64,000 nucleotides of DNA from Shewanella olleyana. Its GTDB lineage: Bacteria > Pseudomonadota > Gammaproteobacteria > Enterobacterales > Shewanellaceae. The translations under genes and the position numbers were made by a program. The notes under the pieces are model-generated. The model saw only the letters and a program-made list of their open reading frames with translations, was not told where the DNA came from and searched no databases. Positions 19,001 to 27,069 of this stretch are shown in pieces. Location of the stretch: contig NZ_JAKILD010000007.1 of assembly GCF_023283825.1 (NCBI RefSeq), positions 112,087 to 176,086 of the forward strand, written 5' to 3'. Numbering within the stretch: position 1 is the stretch's first letter; each line of letters begins with the position of its first letter.

Positions 19001-20222
19001 GCGTTGCCTCCACTGCATTTACCTTATTATTGGTATCTTGTATTGCTTCAGATTTAATTGACTGATAAATAGGAAATGTCAGTCGAATCAAACAACCTTT
19101 ATTCGGTTGTGAAGACACTTGCACAGTTCCATTATGATTGCGTACCACAGTTTGAACCACCGCAAGACCTAAACCAGTACCCTGACTCTTAGTCGTAAAG
19201 AAAGGTTCAAGTATTTGCTGTTGCATATCAGTAGCTAACCCTTTGCCATTATCAATGACATCAATATGGATGTGGGTATCTGATGAAGCAGTAATGAGCC
19301 TAATTTCCGTAGCGTTAGCTTCTAAGCTATTCATCACTAAGTTATTAATTGCTGAGCTTAATGCATTCCCATTCGCTAATATCTTCTCACTAGCGTGGTT
19401 GAAATAACTTAATTTGCACTGTTTGTTTTCAACAATAGGTTCACAGCTCGCTAATACAGGCTCAATGACATCTTCGGCAGTCATTGGCTCAGAAGTATCA
19501 TCTTGTTTGTTTTTCGCCATGAGCAGCATGTCATTTACTTGGCGCTCGAGCTCATTAAGTCTATCTACCAGTTTTGTCTGAAAACGTTTTTTAGCGGGTT
19601 CATTTAACTTAGTGCTTGCAAGGTTTGATGCATACAGCATTGCAGCAGAAAGTGGCGTTCTCACTTGATGAGCTAATGTCGCCACCATTTTACCCAATGC
19701 GGATAAGCGTTGTAGGTGAGAGAGATTCTTTTGTAATAAACGGGTTTCCGTTAAGTCAGTTAATACGATTAATTGCCCAGGCTCCGGTGACAGCGGTGTT
19801 ATGGCTAACTTAACTCTAAGACCATTTTTAAGTGAGACTTCATGACCATCATCTTCTTGGGGAGAAAAAGCACGATTAATAATATCAAACCATTTAGCCC
19901 CTTGAAGCGGTCGACCTAATAGTTCAGTTGCTACTGGATTGGCAAGTGTCACCAAGCCATCGCCATTAATAATCACAACACCAGAGGGCATTGCTTGTAG
20001 GATATGCGCCATTTGATTTGACATATTGGCCGCCTTTTGCGGGGTTGAACACCCAGTTTGCTCAGCAGAATCTCTACTGGATACTGTAGATGTTGTTGCG
20101 ATGTTCTCAACACCTTTAACAATAGTACTATAGCCTTTGTCGCTGTGAATATAATCCACAGTGTCTAGTTGGGAGCGAGGCTCTACCATAGTTTGTGCTG
20201 AACTGCTGTGCGCCGAAAACAT
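18993..20222 (-). CDS. flrB: FlrB, PAS-domain histidine kinase of flagellar regulation
   Basis: FlrB is the soluble sensor kinase that phosphorylates FlrC. The product is about 409 residues. A PAS domain lies at about 70-165 and the H-box ATLAHQVRTPLSAAM at about 190. The ATPase domain has N, G1 (DVIDNGKGL), F (LEPFFTTKSQGTGLGLA) and G2 boxes. No transmembrane segment is seen, so it is cytoplasmic. I chose the ATG at 20222, because GGAG lies 5 bp upstream of it. A GTG two codons earlier overlaps that site. It overlaps flrC by 8 bp. Confidence 0.96.
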   Translation of the reverse strand: MFSAHSSSAQTMVEPRSQLDTVDYIHSDKGYSTIVKGVENIATTSTVSSRDSAEQTGCSTPQKAANMSNQMAHILQAMPSGVVIINGDGLVTLANPVATELLGRPLQGAKWFDIINRAFSPQEDDGHEVSLKNGLRVKLAITPLSPEPGQLIVLTDLTETRLLQKNLSHLQRLSALGKMVATLAHQVRTPLSAAMLYASNLASTKLNEPAKKRFQTKLVDRLNELERQVNDMLLMAKNKQDDTSEPMTAEDVIEPVLASCEPIVENKQCKLSYFNHASEKILANGNALSSAINNLVMNSLEANATEIRLITASSDTHIHIDVIDNGKGLATDMQQQILEPFFTTKSQGTGLGLAVVQTVVRNHNGTVQVSSQPNKGCLIRLTFPIYQSIKSEAIQDTNNKVNAVEATHG

Positions 20223-20261
20223 AGCCACTCCGTCAAAATAATAACTTTGGTAAGAGCTAAT

Positions 20262-20277
20262 GCATTTGGTGTGCCAA
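20262..20277 (-). promoter_or_regulatory. Sigma-54 promoter upstream of flrB
   Basis: On the minus strand the sequence reads TTGGCACACCAAATGC, with GG and GC exactly ten bases apart and a perfect TTGGCAC -24 box. It lies 40 bp before flrB and downstream of the flrA terminator. This fits activation of flrBC by FlrA. Confidence 0.82.
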
Positions 20278-20314
20278 ACTATATTTTAATATTATAGGCT
20301 ATGATTTACAGACA

Positions 20315-20343
20315 GAAAAAAAGCATGCCTAAGGCATGCTTTT
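20315..20343 (-). terminator. Rho-independent terminator after flrA
   Basis: A perfect 8-bp stem AGCATGCC/GGCATGCT with a 3-base loop is extended by A-T pairs and followed on the minus strand by a run of T. It ends the flrA message and separates it from flrB. Confidence 0.85.
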
Positions 20344-20369
20344 ACTGAAACAGTTAAATAGTAAATGGG

Positions 20370-21800
20370 TTAATCTTTACTCATTCCATATTTGCGCATT
20401 TTCTCAACTAGTGTCGTTCTGCGTATTCCCAGCATTTCAGCAGCCCGAGCAACAACATTATCTTGCTGCTCTAACGCTTGGCGGATCATATCGATTTCAA
20501 GCTCTGCTAATAAATCTTTAAGATTAACACCTTCAGGAGGCAGTTCACTTGGGAAACGCGTTTCAGGAATTTCGATGGGTTCTTCATCACTGAAAATTGA
20601 CGCTAATGCATCACGCTCTTGTTGCTCTTCACTAATTTCGACGCAGTACTCTGGCACATCTATATATCGGTATTTACGCGGTAAATCGTTGACATCAACT
20701 AAGCCACCAGGGAACAAAATGGTTAATCGCTCGACTAAGTTAGACAATTCACGAACGTTACCCGACCAATTATGCTCCTTTAATGATTCTATCGCACGTT
20801 GAGTAAAACGGATTTTACCACGACCTTCATTAAATACTCTGCTAACCAGTTCTTGCAATAGCAAAGGCACATCATCACGACGCTCACTCAGTGATGGCAT
20901 CTCGATTGGGAAAACATTTAAACGATAGTAAAGATCTTCACGGAACAAGTTTTCATTAATCATCGTTTCTAAATCACGATGAGTAGCAGCAACCACTCTT
21001 ACATTTGTCGTTATAGCCTTTGAACCACCTACTCTTTCAAACACTTTTTCCTGCAGCACACGCAGTAACTTAACTTGCATCTGTAATGGCATATCGCCAA
21101 TTTCATCTAAAAACAGCGTACCATTTTCAGCTAATTCGAAACGGCCTTTACGGGTAGAAATCGCCCCAGTGAATGAGCCCTTTTCATGGCCAAAAAGCTC
21201 ACTTTCTAATAATTCTGGTGGGATAGCGCCACAGTTAACAGGAATAAAAGGCCCATCACGTCGCTCGGACATGTAATGGATATTACGCGCGACAACTTCT
21301 TTACCGGTTCCTGATTGACCTAATACCAAAACCGTCGCATCAGAAGAAGCAACTTGGCTTATCAAGTGACGCACGTTAGCCACGCCCTCACTTCGCCCAA
21401 CTAAAGACCGAAATAGTTTGGTTTGATTGGCACTAGTAGGTATTTGAGGTTGTTTAGCTTGACCGTAGACTTGACAAAAATGAAGAAGCTCAGTTAGTTG
21501 GGGGTAATTAATGGGCTCATCAATAGTGCCTAAAACATTGACGCCATGAACTTTAAGATCACCCATTAATAATACAGGTTGCCATGGAATTGATGACTGA
21601 ACATCTTTAATAAATTCAGGAGTGACTGATTCAGTATCTATGACTAAAGCTCTGAAACGCGATTCTCGCGTTAATGAAGCAAGATCATCTCTAGTAATGA
21701 TATGGTGTTTTTCATCTAAAAATTCAAAAATACAACAAAGACGAGACACACGCTCAGAAGGTTCAGCAACAATTAAAATTCGTTGTTCTATTTGCATCAT
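20370..21800 (-). CDS. flrA: FlrA/FleQ-type master regulator of flagellar genes
   Basis: FlrA is the sigma-54-dependent master activator at the top of the polar flagellar hierarchy. The product has 476 residues. An N-terminal FleQ domain lies at about 1-115. The linker contains LFRSLVG, the motif that in FleQ lies by the c-di-GMP site. The AAA+ domain has Walker A GQSGTGKE and Walker B LFLDEIGD. The sigma-54 contact loop reads GSFTGA rather than the usual GAFTGA. The C-terminal Fis-type helix-turn-helix ends at the C-terminus (ARAAEMLGIRRTTLVEKM). Two adjacent ATG codons can serve as start. It is a single-gene unit with its own terminator. Confidence 0.97.
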   Translation of the reverse strand: MMQIEQRILIVAEPSERVSRLCCIFEFLDEKHHIITRDDLASLTRESRFRALVIDTESVTPEFIKDVQSSIPWQPVLLMGDLKVHGVNVLGTIDEPINYPQLTELLHFCQVYGQAKQPQIPTSANQTKLFRSLVGRSEGVANVRHLISQVASSDATVLVLGQSGTGKEVVARNIHYMSERRDGPFIPVNCGAIPPELLESELFGHEKGSFTGAISTRKGRFELAENGTLFLDEIGDMPLQMQVKLLRVLQEKVFERVGGSKAITTNVRVVAATHRDLETMINENLFREDLYYRLNVFPIEMPSLSERRDDVPLLLQELVSRVFNEGRGKIRFTQRAIESLKEHNWSGNVRELSNLVERLTILFPGGLVDVNDLPRKYRYIDVPEYCVEISEEQQERDALASIFSDEEPIEIPETRFPSELPPEGVNLKDLLAELEIDMIRQALEQQDNVVARAAEMLGIRRTTLVEKMRKYGMSKD

Positions 21801-21862
21801 GTAAGAAGGCCAAAGCTCTAGTTATTAGTTATTCAAAGTCATATTCATGTTATTGAGCTTTA

Positions 21863-21904
21863 TTTACTCAACATAATCTACTCAACATACTCTACTCAAC
21901 ATAG
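21863..21904. repeat. Three tandem 14-bp repeats in the flrA upstream region
   Basis: The units are TTTACTCAACATAA, TCTACTCAACATAC and TCTACTCAACATAG, directly joined. The core ACTCAACATA is identical in all three. They start 63 bp upstream of the flrA ATG, where leader RNA or operator sites would be expected. Confidence 0.85.
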
Positions 21905-22250
21905 AGTCTCGACTTGAATATTGATTATCGCGCTATGTATATTGATGTCAGATCTCACTCAATCAAATGACACAATTATAATACAAACATTAACATAGCA
22001 GAAAGCATACTCATATTTTTTTAATCTTTACTTAAATATAGCCAAGCCCGCAATAAAGTTTAAACGAATACGCAAAAATAAATATTGTATTATCAGGGCA
22101 TCAGAATCAAGTGACACTAGTCATTATTCTATCATGGCGATGATTTAAGTCACTGATAGCCGATTTTATATACAACAATTGAAGTAAAGTTAATGCAAAC
22201 ACTAGAATTCGCAGCTTTCAAACTTAATTTATACTTAAATGCCTAAGGCT

Positions 22251-22274
22251 AAAAAGACGCCAACGGCGCCTTTT
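22251..22274 (-). terminator. Rho-independent terminator after fliS
   Basis: On the minus strand the sequence GGCGCC-GTT-GGCGTC forms a stem with one G-U pair and is followed by five T residues. It lies 24 bp past the fliS stop codon and ends the flaG-fliD-fliS transcript. Confidence 0.75.
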
Positions 22275-22297
22275 GTTTAACAATAACAAACTATATC

Positions 22298-22702
22298 TTA
22301 GCTAGCTTCAGAGGTCATTTGATGCATATCTTGAGGAATGGAGTCCCAACCTTCTTTAATGGTTCGAAGGATGCCTGTTACATCATCAATCGCTTTAACA
22401 TCGTTATTCACGTTTGCTTCTGATATACGGCGTAACATGAAATCATACAAATCGCTTAAATTGCTAGCAACAGAATCTTTTACATCCATATTCAAACTGT
22501 TATTTAAACCATTAATAATGCCAATGGCTTTATTGATTGCAACACCTTTTCCTTGTAAATCTTGAGTTTCAATTGCGTAGCGACTTTGGGCTAAACGCAA
22601 AAGAGCACCATCAAACATCATTTGGATAATTCGATGGGGGGACGCAACAGCAATCTCACTATCTAGAGATACTTTGCGGTAAGATTTTATTGATCCTCTC
22701 AT
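22298..22702 (-). CDS. fliS: FliS, flagellin export chaperone
   Basis: FliS binds the C-terminus of flagellin in the cytoplasm, keeps it from polymerising and delivers it to FlhA. The product is 134 residues, all-helical, with family features (SPHRIIQMMFDGALLRLAQSRYAI at about 20-43, and GLNNSLNMD). It lies 12 bp downstream of the small FliT-like gene, and a terminator follows it. Confidence 0.96.
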   Translation of the reverse strand: MRGSIKSYRKVSLDSEIAVASPHRIIQMMFDGALLRLAQSRYAIETQDLQGKGVAINKAIGIINGLNNSLNMDVKDSVASNLSDLYDFMLRRISEANVNNDVKAIDDVTGILRTIKEGWDSIPQDMHQMTSEAS

Positions 22703-22714
22703 AGGTCACCTTCG

Positions 22715-23035
22715 CTACTTATTTGAATCGATTGACTGATAAACATTTATTTGGCGCTGATTTTTTTTCCTAGCTTGAAGTAACGATTGAATGTGCTTAA
22801 GAACATTATTAGCCCTTTTCTCAAACCCTTCACCAATCACGATTTGGTCTTGAAGTGTTTTTCTAGCAACTTCCACATCGCTTTCATCAATACTATCGAG
22901 TAAAATTTGACGCTCTCCAATCAATACAAGCAATTTAGATACCAACTCATCTGACTTTTCATTTTCTGATGGTGTATTTTCTAATAACTGAAGTGTTTCT
23001 TCAATAACATCATTTTTTTTATTTAATTGATTCAT
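22715..23035 (-). CDS. Small FliT/FlaI-like protein between fliD and fliS
   Basis: I do not recognise this 106-residue product by sequence. Its position between fliD and fliS is where FliT (enterics) or FlaI (Vibrio) is found. The sequence is highly charged and predicted to be almost all helix (IEETLQLLENTPSENEKSD at the start, VLKHIQSLLQARKKNQRQ near the end), with no signal peptide or membrane segment. A chaperone role for FliD is an inference from context and helix content. It is 22 bp from fliD and 12 bp from fliS, so it is co-transcribed. Confidence 0.75.
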   Translation of the reverse strand: MNQLNKKNDVIEETLQLLENTPSENEKSDELVSKLLVLIGERQILLDSIDESDVEVARKTLQDQIVIGEGFEKRANNVLKHIQSLLQARKKNQRQINVYQSIDSNK

Positions 23036-23057
23036 ATACTTTAAACAATTATTAAAC

Positions 23058-24425
23058 TTAGTTCTGTGCTACCGAACCAGGAAGTGAATTAAGTCTCTCT
23101 GTTAAACCTGAGCTTTGCTGATTTAATGAGGCGACCACTAAGTCCATCGCATTAAACTGTTTAAATAAACGTGCTTCAAGTAGCTCCATTTTCAAACTGA
23201 AAGCTTCACGCTGATCATCTAAACGACTCTTCTCACTGGTTAAACTATTATTGCGGCTATCAATTAAGCCACCGGTTTTGACATAACCTTCAACCATGGT
23301 ATCTAAACGATTTGCAATCCCAGTGTCAGGAGTTGCAAATAACCCTTCAACTAAATCCATATTTTCACTAATTGCTGTATCTAGTTTTTCACTGTCAATT
23401 GACATTTTACCAAAGCGGTCTGTTTCAATACCTATGTCATATAATGCAACTGTTTGCCCATCGACATCGACTCGATTACTGATCATACTTCTCATTTGGG
23501 ATTCAATTGAACGGATCATTGAATCCCCCTGAAGTGCTGCGGCCTCTTCTTTTTCAGTATCGTATTTGGACATGTCACTGATTGAGGTCACCAAAGTATT
23601 ATATGCATCAACAAATGCCTGAATATTTTCTTTAACTAGCTCATCATCTTGCTCGATTTTTAATGTCGATGTTTTTGATATATCAGCTTCAGTGAGAGAA
23701 AGGGTTACACCAACTATCGCATCTGACACTTCATTTGTTTGAGAAGTGACCTTTTGACCATCTATGTATAGTATTGCATTTTCTGCACTTTGCAGTGTCG
23801 TCAAATTTCCAGCACCGAACATATCATTTAATCCGGAGCCTGTAGTATCTGTAGCTGAAATTGTCACTTCGTTATCTGTACCAGGCTCATCTGAGCTAAA
23901 TACTAACCTGCTACCAGCATCACTTTTAATGATTGTCGCTGTAACGCCAGAGTTGTCTGTTGCACCATTAATTTTTTTGGCAATATCTTCAAGTGAATCT
24001 GTCGCTTCAATATCCACAGAAAATGCTTCACCATTAACTGATAAATCAAGACTGCCCGTTCCCACCCCGAGACTTGGATCTGCAACATTGGTTCCTGCCA
24101 CTTTATGTGAAGAGGCAAGTTGTTCTACTTGAATTTGATAACTACCTGTTTGCGCATTTTTATCTGCTGTAGCGCCAAAATAAATACTTTCGCCGGTAGA
24201 TACTTTACGAATATTAAGTGCATCAGGGTCACTTAATTTCTCTAATGCATCCTGGAATGTAGATAATTTACTTTTTAGTGAACCAATAGCCGATACCTTT
24301 GCATCAATTGTCGCTTCACTTTTATCAAATAATGCTTCTTTGGGAAGTTTTTCAGCATCGACAAGAACACCTACAATGGTGTTGATATCTAGGCCGGAGC
24401 CAATACCTGTTGCTGTTAATGCCAT
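23058..24425 (-). CDS. fliD: FliD, filament cap protein
   Basis: FliD is the filament cap that folds incoming flagellin at the tip. The product has 455 residues. The N-terminal coiled coil holds the conserved start (MALTATGIGSGLDINTIVGVLVDAEK), Ser/Thr/Asp-rich D2-D3 domains lie in the middle, and a long C-terminal coiled coil (about 385-440) holds FKQFNAMDLVVASLNQQS. It lies 90 bp after flaG and 22 bp before the FliT-like gene. The size is normal for the family. Confidence 0.97.
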   Translation of the reverse strand: MALTATGIGSGLDINTIVGVLVDAEKLPKEALFDKSEATIDAKVSAIGSLKSKLSTFQDALEKLSDPDALNIRKVSTGESIYFGATADKNAQTGSYQIQVEQLASSHKVAGTNVADPSLGVGTGSLDLSVNGEAFSVDIEATDSLEDIAKKINGATDNSGVTATIIKSDAGSRLVFSSDEPGTDNEVTISATDTTGSGLNDMFGAGNLTTLQSAENAILYIDGQKVTSQTNEVSDAIVGVTLSLTEADISKTSTLKIEQDDELVKENIQAFVDAYNTLVTSISDMSKYDTEKEEAAALQGDSMIRSIESQMRSMISNRVDVDGQTVALYDIGIETDRFGKMSIDSEKLDTAISENMDLVEGLFATPDTGIANRLDTMVEGYVKTGGLIDSRNNSLTSEKSRLDDQREAFSLKMELLEARLFKQFNAMDLVVASLNQQSSGLTERLNSLPGSVAQN

Positions 24426-24515
24426 AGTTTCCTCACATAGTATTCAATAAAATCGTTTACGCTTCTTTATCACAAAAGATTGATTGCGAAAAATTAACTA
24501 CAAAAATCTCTTTAT

Positions 24516-24905
24516 TCACGCTTCAGTATTAAGCAATAAACCTGCCACTTCAGCTAGCTTTTGCGACAGTTCTAACGCTTCCTCGTTTGGGATCTGTCTA
24601 ATGAGGTCACCAGTGTCTATATCCATAACACTGATCACATTTCGACCTGAATCATCATCAACTTTAAAAGCAAGACCTTTACGCATTATTGACGCCATGT
24701 CATTAAGATTATCAGTGACTTCTGCTAAGTTCTGCTCTTCAGGCTTTTTATCAGCATAGTCTTGCTCATACTGCTCTGATTTAGCCAGCTGTGATACTTT
24801 TGTTTTTTCCTCGGCCTGTTGAGTTTTACTTTCAGCTAACTGACGCGTGCCCATATTATCAATAAGGGTATTTGAGGCGCTAGTAAAATTGATATCCATA
24901 GCCAT
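24516..24905 (-). CDS. flaG: FlaG family protein
   Basis: FlaG is a small protein found next to fliD in polar flagellates. It affects filament length, though its exact mechanism is not settled. The product is 129 residues with a variable, Gln/Lys/Glu-rich first half and the conserved FlaG domain at about 70-120 (LAFKVDDDSGRNVISVMDIDTGDLIRQIP). No signal peptide is seen. A terminator separates it from flaB, so it probably begins the flaG-fliD-FliT-like-fliS transcript. I found no clear sigma-28 or sigma-54 box in front of it. Confidence 0.95.
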   Translation of the reverse strand: MAMDINFTSASNTLIDNMGTRQLAESKTQQAEEKTKVSQLAKSEQYEQDYADKKPEEQNLAEVTDNLNDMASIMRKGLAFKVDDDSGRNVISVMDIDTGDLIRQIPNEEALELSQKLAEVAGLLLNTEA

Positions 24906-24989
24906 CTTACTCCTTTAAATTGTTATTATTGTAAAGCCATATGATTCGTTAAAGAGTCTTCACTCTAAAACGAACAAGATTAAAACGAT

Positions 24990-25017
24990 AAAAGGGAGAC
25001 CGTTCAAGATCTCCCTT
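24990..25017 (-). terminator. Rho-independent terminator after flaB
   Basis: A stem of GGGAGA/TCTCCC, extended by two A-T pairs, with a 10-base loop lies 34 bp past the flaB stop codon. On the minus strand it is followed by TTTTA. Confidence 0.75.
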
Positions 25018-25050
25018 CTTTAATTCTAATATTTAAACAGACTATTCAAA

Positions 25051-25869
25051 TTATAGAAGAGATAACGCCACTTGAGGAAGCTGGTTAGCTTGTGCAAGCA
25101 TCGCAGAACCTGTTTGCTGTAGCACTTGGTTTTTAGTCATTTCGGCAGTTTCTTTAGCGAAATCAACGTCAACAATACGTGATTTTGCATCAGCAACGTT
25201 TGCTTGAGTGTTAGCGCTGTTAGCAATGTTGTGAGCTAAACGGTTTTGTTTCGCACCTAAATCTGCACGTTGACTATCAATTGTTTTGATAGCTGCATCA
25301 ATTTTGGTAAGAGCTGAAGCACGACCAGCTGAAGTTGCATTAGTTAATGCCGCAACTGATAAACTAGTAGAGTCACTTGATTTAACTGTGATAGTAATAT
25401 CTTCACCATCTTGGTGACCTACTTGGAAGTTTTTACCACCTGAGAAACTACCATCTAATAATTTAGTTTCACCAAATGCGGTATTGTTACCAATCTCAGT
25501 GATTTCTAAAGCAAGCTCGTCCATTTCAGATTTAAGAGCGGCTAAATCATCCGCACTGTTTGCACCATTCTCAGATTGTACCGTCAGGTCACGCATACGC
25601 TGAAGCATATTAGTTTGCTCCTGCATTGCACCTTCAGAAATTTGTGCAATTGAAATTGCATCATTTGCGTTACGCATGCCCACTTCTAAACCACGAACTT
25701 GAGAGTTCAAACGGTTAGAGATAGCTAAACCCGCTGCATCATCTTTTGCGCTGTTAATACGTAAACCACTTGATAAACGTTCCATCGATGTGGCTAAGTT
25801 TGAAGTTGAAGAATTTAAGTTCTTCTGCGCTTTCATTGAAGTGACGTTTGTATTTACTGTAATAGCCAT
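25051..25869 (-). CDS. flaB: Flagellin FlaB
   Basis: This is a flagellar filament subunit. At 272 residues it is short: it keeps the N-terminal (about 1-170) and C-terminal (about 200-272) D0/D1 helices but has almost no D2/D3 insert. The ends [15 protein letters not shown] and [12 protein letters not shown] are classic. The central part (about 145-185) is rich in Ser and Thr, including [14 protein letters not shown], and is a likely site for O-linked glycans. It has a strong sigma-28 promoter of its own (25950-25976) and a terminator. It is very similar to FlaA next door. Confidence 0.97.
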   Translation of the reverse strand: MAITVNTNVTSMKAQKNLNSSTSNLATSMERLSSGLRINSAKDDAAGLAISNRLNSQVRGLEVGMRNANDAISIAQISEGAMQEQTNMLQRMRDLTVQSENGANSADDLAALKSEMDELALEITEIGNNTAFGETKLLDGSFSGGKNFQVGHQDGEDITITVKSSDSTSLSVAALTNATSAGRASALTKIDAAIKTIDSQRADLGAKQNRLAHNIANSANTQANVADAKSRIVDVDFAKETAEMTKNQVLQQTGSAMLAQANQLPQVALSLL

Positions 25870-25949
25870 AATTTGATTTCCTCTTTATACCTGGCTTTAA
25901 AACTTGCCTGTCTTTTATTGCCAGGCGGGTCTATTTGGTTACAAATACT

Positions 25950-25976
25950 TTAACGGCAGCAAATTTAGATACTTTA
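25950..25976 (-). promoter_or_regulatory. Sigma-28 (FliA) promoter upstream of flaB
   Basis: On the minus strand the sequence reads TAAAGTAT, 11 bases, then GCCGTTAA. This matches the sigma-28 consensus TAAAGTTT-N11-GCCGATAA closely, with exact spacing. The -10 box is 81 bp upstream of the flaB start. Confidence 0.85.
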
Positions 25977-26039
25977 GTTTTTTTTGAACATTTTTCACAC
26001 AAAGGTTTGTCACATTTAAAAACAATAACTTACAAGTAC

Positions 26040-26076
26040 AAAAAAGCCACATTCATCTTTTAAAGATAAATGTGGC
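26040..26076 (-). terminator. Rho-independent terminator after flaA
   Basis: A 14-bp stem with one mismatch (GCCACATT ... AATGTGGC) and a 3-base loop is followed by six T residues on the minus strand. It lies 61 bp past the flaA stop codon and separates flaA from flaB. Confidence 0.9.
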
Positions 26077-26136
26077 TCAATTAAAAAACTAATGAATATC
26101 TAGGGCGTGCCCTAGTGTCTTAATTTAAATCGTTCA

Positions 26137-26958
26137 TTAACCTAATAATGATAACGCAACTTGAGGCAGTTGGTTAGCTTGAGCCAACATTGAACTACCA
26201 GTCTGTTGCAACACTTGGTTCTTAGTCATTTCAGCGGTTTCTTTAGCAAAATCGACATCAACAATACGTGACTTTGCATCTGCAACGTTAGCTTGAGTAT
26301 TTGCACTGTTAGCAATGTTATGAGCTAGACGGTTTTGTTTAGCACCTAAGTCTGCGCGCTGGGTATCAATATTTTTAATTGCGGCATCAATTTTGGTGAG
26401 TGCTGAAGCACGACCTGCTGACGTCGCATTAGTCAACGCAGCGACAGATAGACTAGTCGCGTTGCTTGTTTTTACTGTGATGCTGATATCTTCGCCATCT
26501 TGATGCCCAACTTGGAAAGTTTTACCAGCAGAAAAACCACCTGTTAATAATTTAGTATCACCAAAAGCAGTGCTATCGCCAATAGCAGTAATCTCTTCAG
26601 CTAATTGGTCCATTTCAGCTTTCAAAGCGGCTAAATCGTCAGGGCTGTTTGCACCATTTTCAGATTGAATGGTTAAATCACGCATACGTTGTAACATGTT
26701 GGTTTGTTCTTGCATCGCACCTTCAGAAATTTGCGCAATCGAAATAGCATCGTTTGCATTACGCATACCAACATCTAAGCCACGAACTTGTGAGTTCAAA
26801 CGGTTAGAAATAGCTAAACCTGCGGCATCATCTTTTGCACTGTTGATACGTAAGCCACTCGATAAACGTTCCATTGAGGTAGCTAAACCTTGAGTCGAAG
26901 CATTCAAGTTTTTCTGCGCTTTCATTGATGTAACGTTGGTATTTACTGTAATAGCCAT
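26137..26958 (-). CDS. flaA: Flagellin FlaA
   Basis: This is the second flagellar filament subunit, 273 residues, near-identical to FlaB except in the centre and a few scattered positions. Like FlaB it is all D0/D1 with almost no outer domain. The central stretch differs (GGFSAGKTF and [10 protein letters not shown] against GSFSGGKNF and [10 protein letters not shown] in FlaB), keeping Ser/Thr residues as candidate glycan sites. The last residue is Gly. The name follows the usual Shewanella order flgL-flaA-flaB-flaG. I found no convincing sigma-28 or sigma-54 site in the 111 bp upstream. Confidence 0.96.
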   Translation of the reverse strand: MAITVNTNVTSMKAQKNLNASTQGLATSMERLSSGLRINSAKDDAAGLAISNRLNSQVRGLDVGMRNANDAISIAQISEGAMQEQTNMLQRMRDLTIQSENGANSPDDLAALKAEMDQLAEEITAIGDSTAFGDTKLLTGGFSAGKTFQVGHQDGEDISITVKTSNATSLSVAALTNATSAGRASALTKIDAAIKNIDTQRADLGAKQNRLAHNIANSANTQANVADAKSRIVDVDFAKETAEMTKNQVLQQTGSSMLAQANQLPQVALSLLG

Positions 26959-27069
26959 AAATAAATCCTCATTCTCAGTTTTGTTGCCAAGACTTTGGAG
27001 CTTGGCTAAATTTTACAATTTAACGTTGGTTTTTCTTGTTCATATATCTTGCGAGATTCAAACGCCTAG

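Larger units (their letters stand above)
21801..22297. other. 497-bp AT-rich intergenic region upstream of flrA
   Basis: I see no gene here. The region holds the fliS terminator at its right end and three direct 14-bp repeats 63 bp upstream of flrA. It must carry the flrA promoter, but I could not single out one convincing -35/-10 pair. Confidence 0.7.

Noticed and set aside
26960..26990. Possible -24/-12 site TTGGCAACAAAACTGA before flaA
   Set aside because: The -12 dinucleotide is GA, not GC, and the start of transcription would fall at the start codon without room for a ribosome site.
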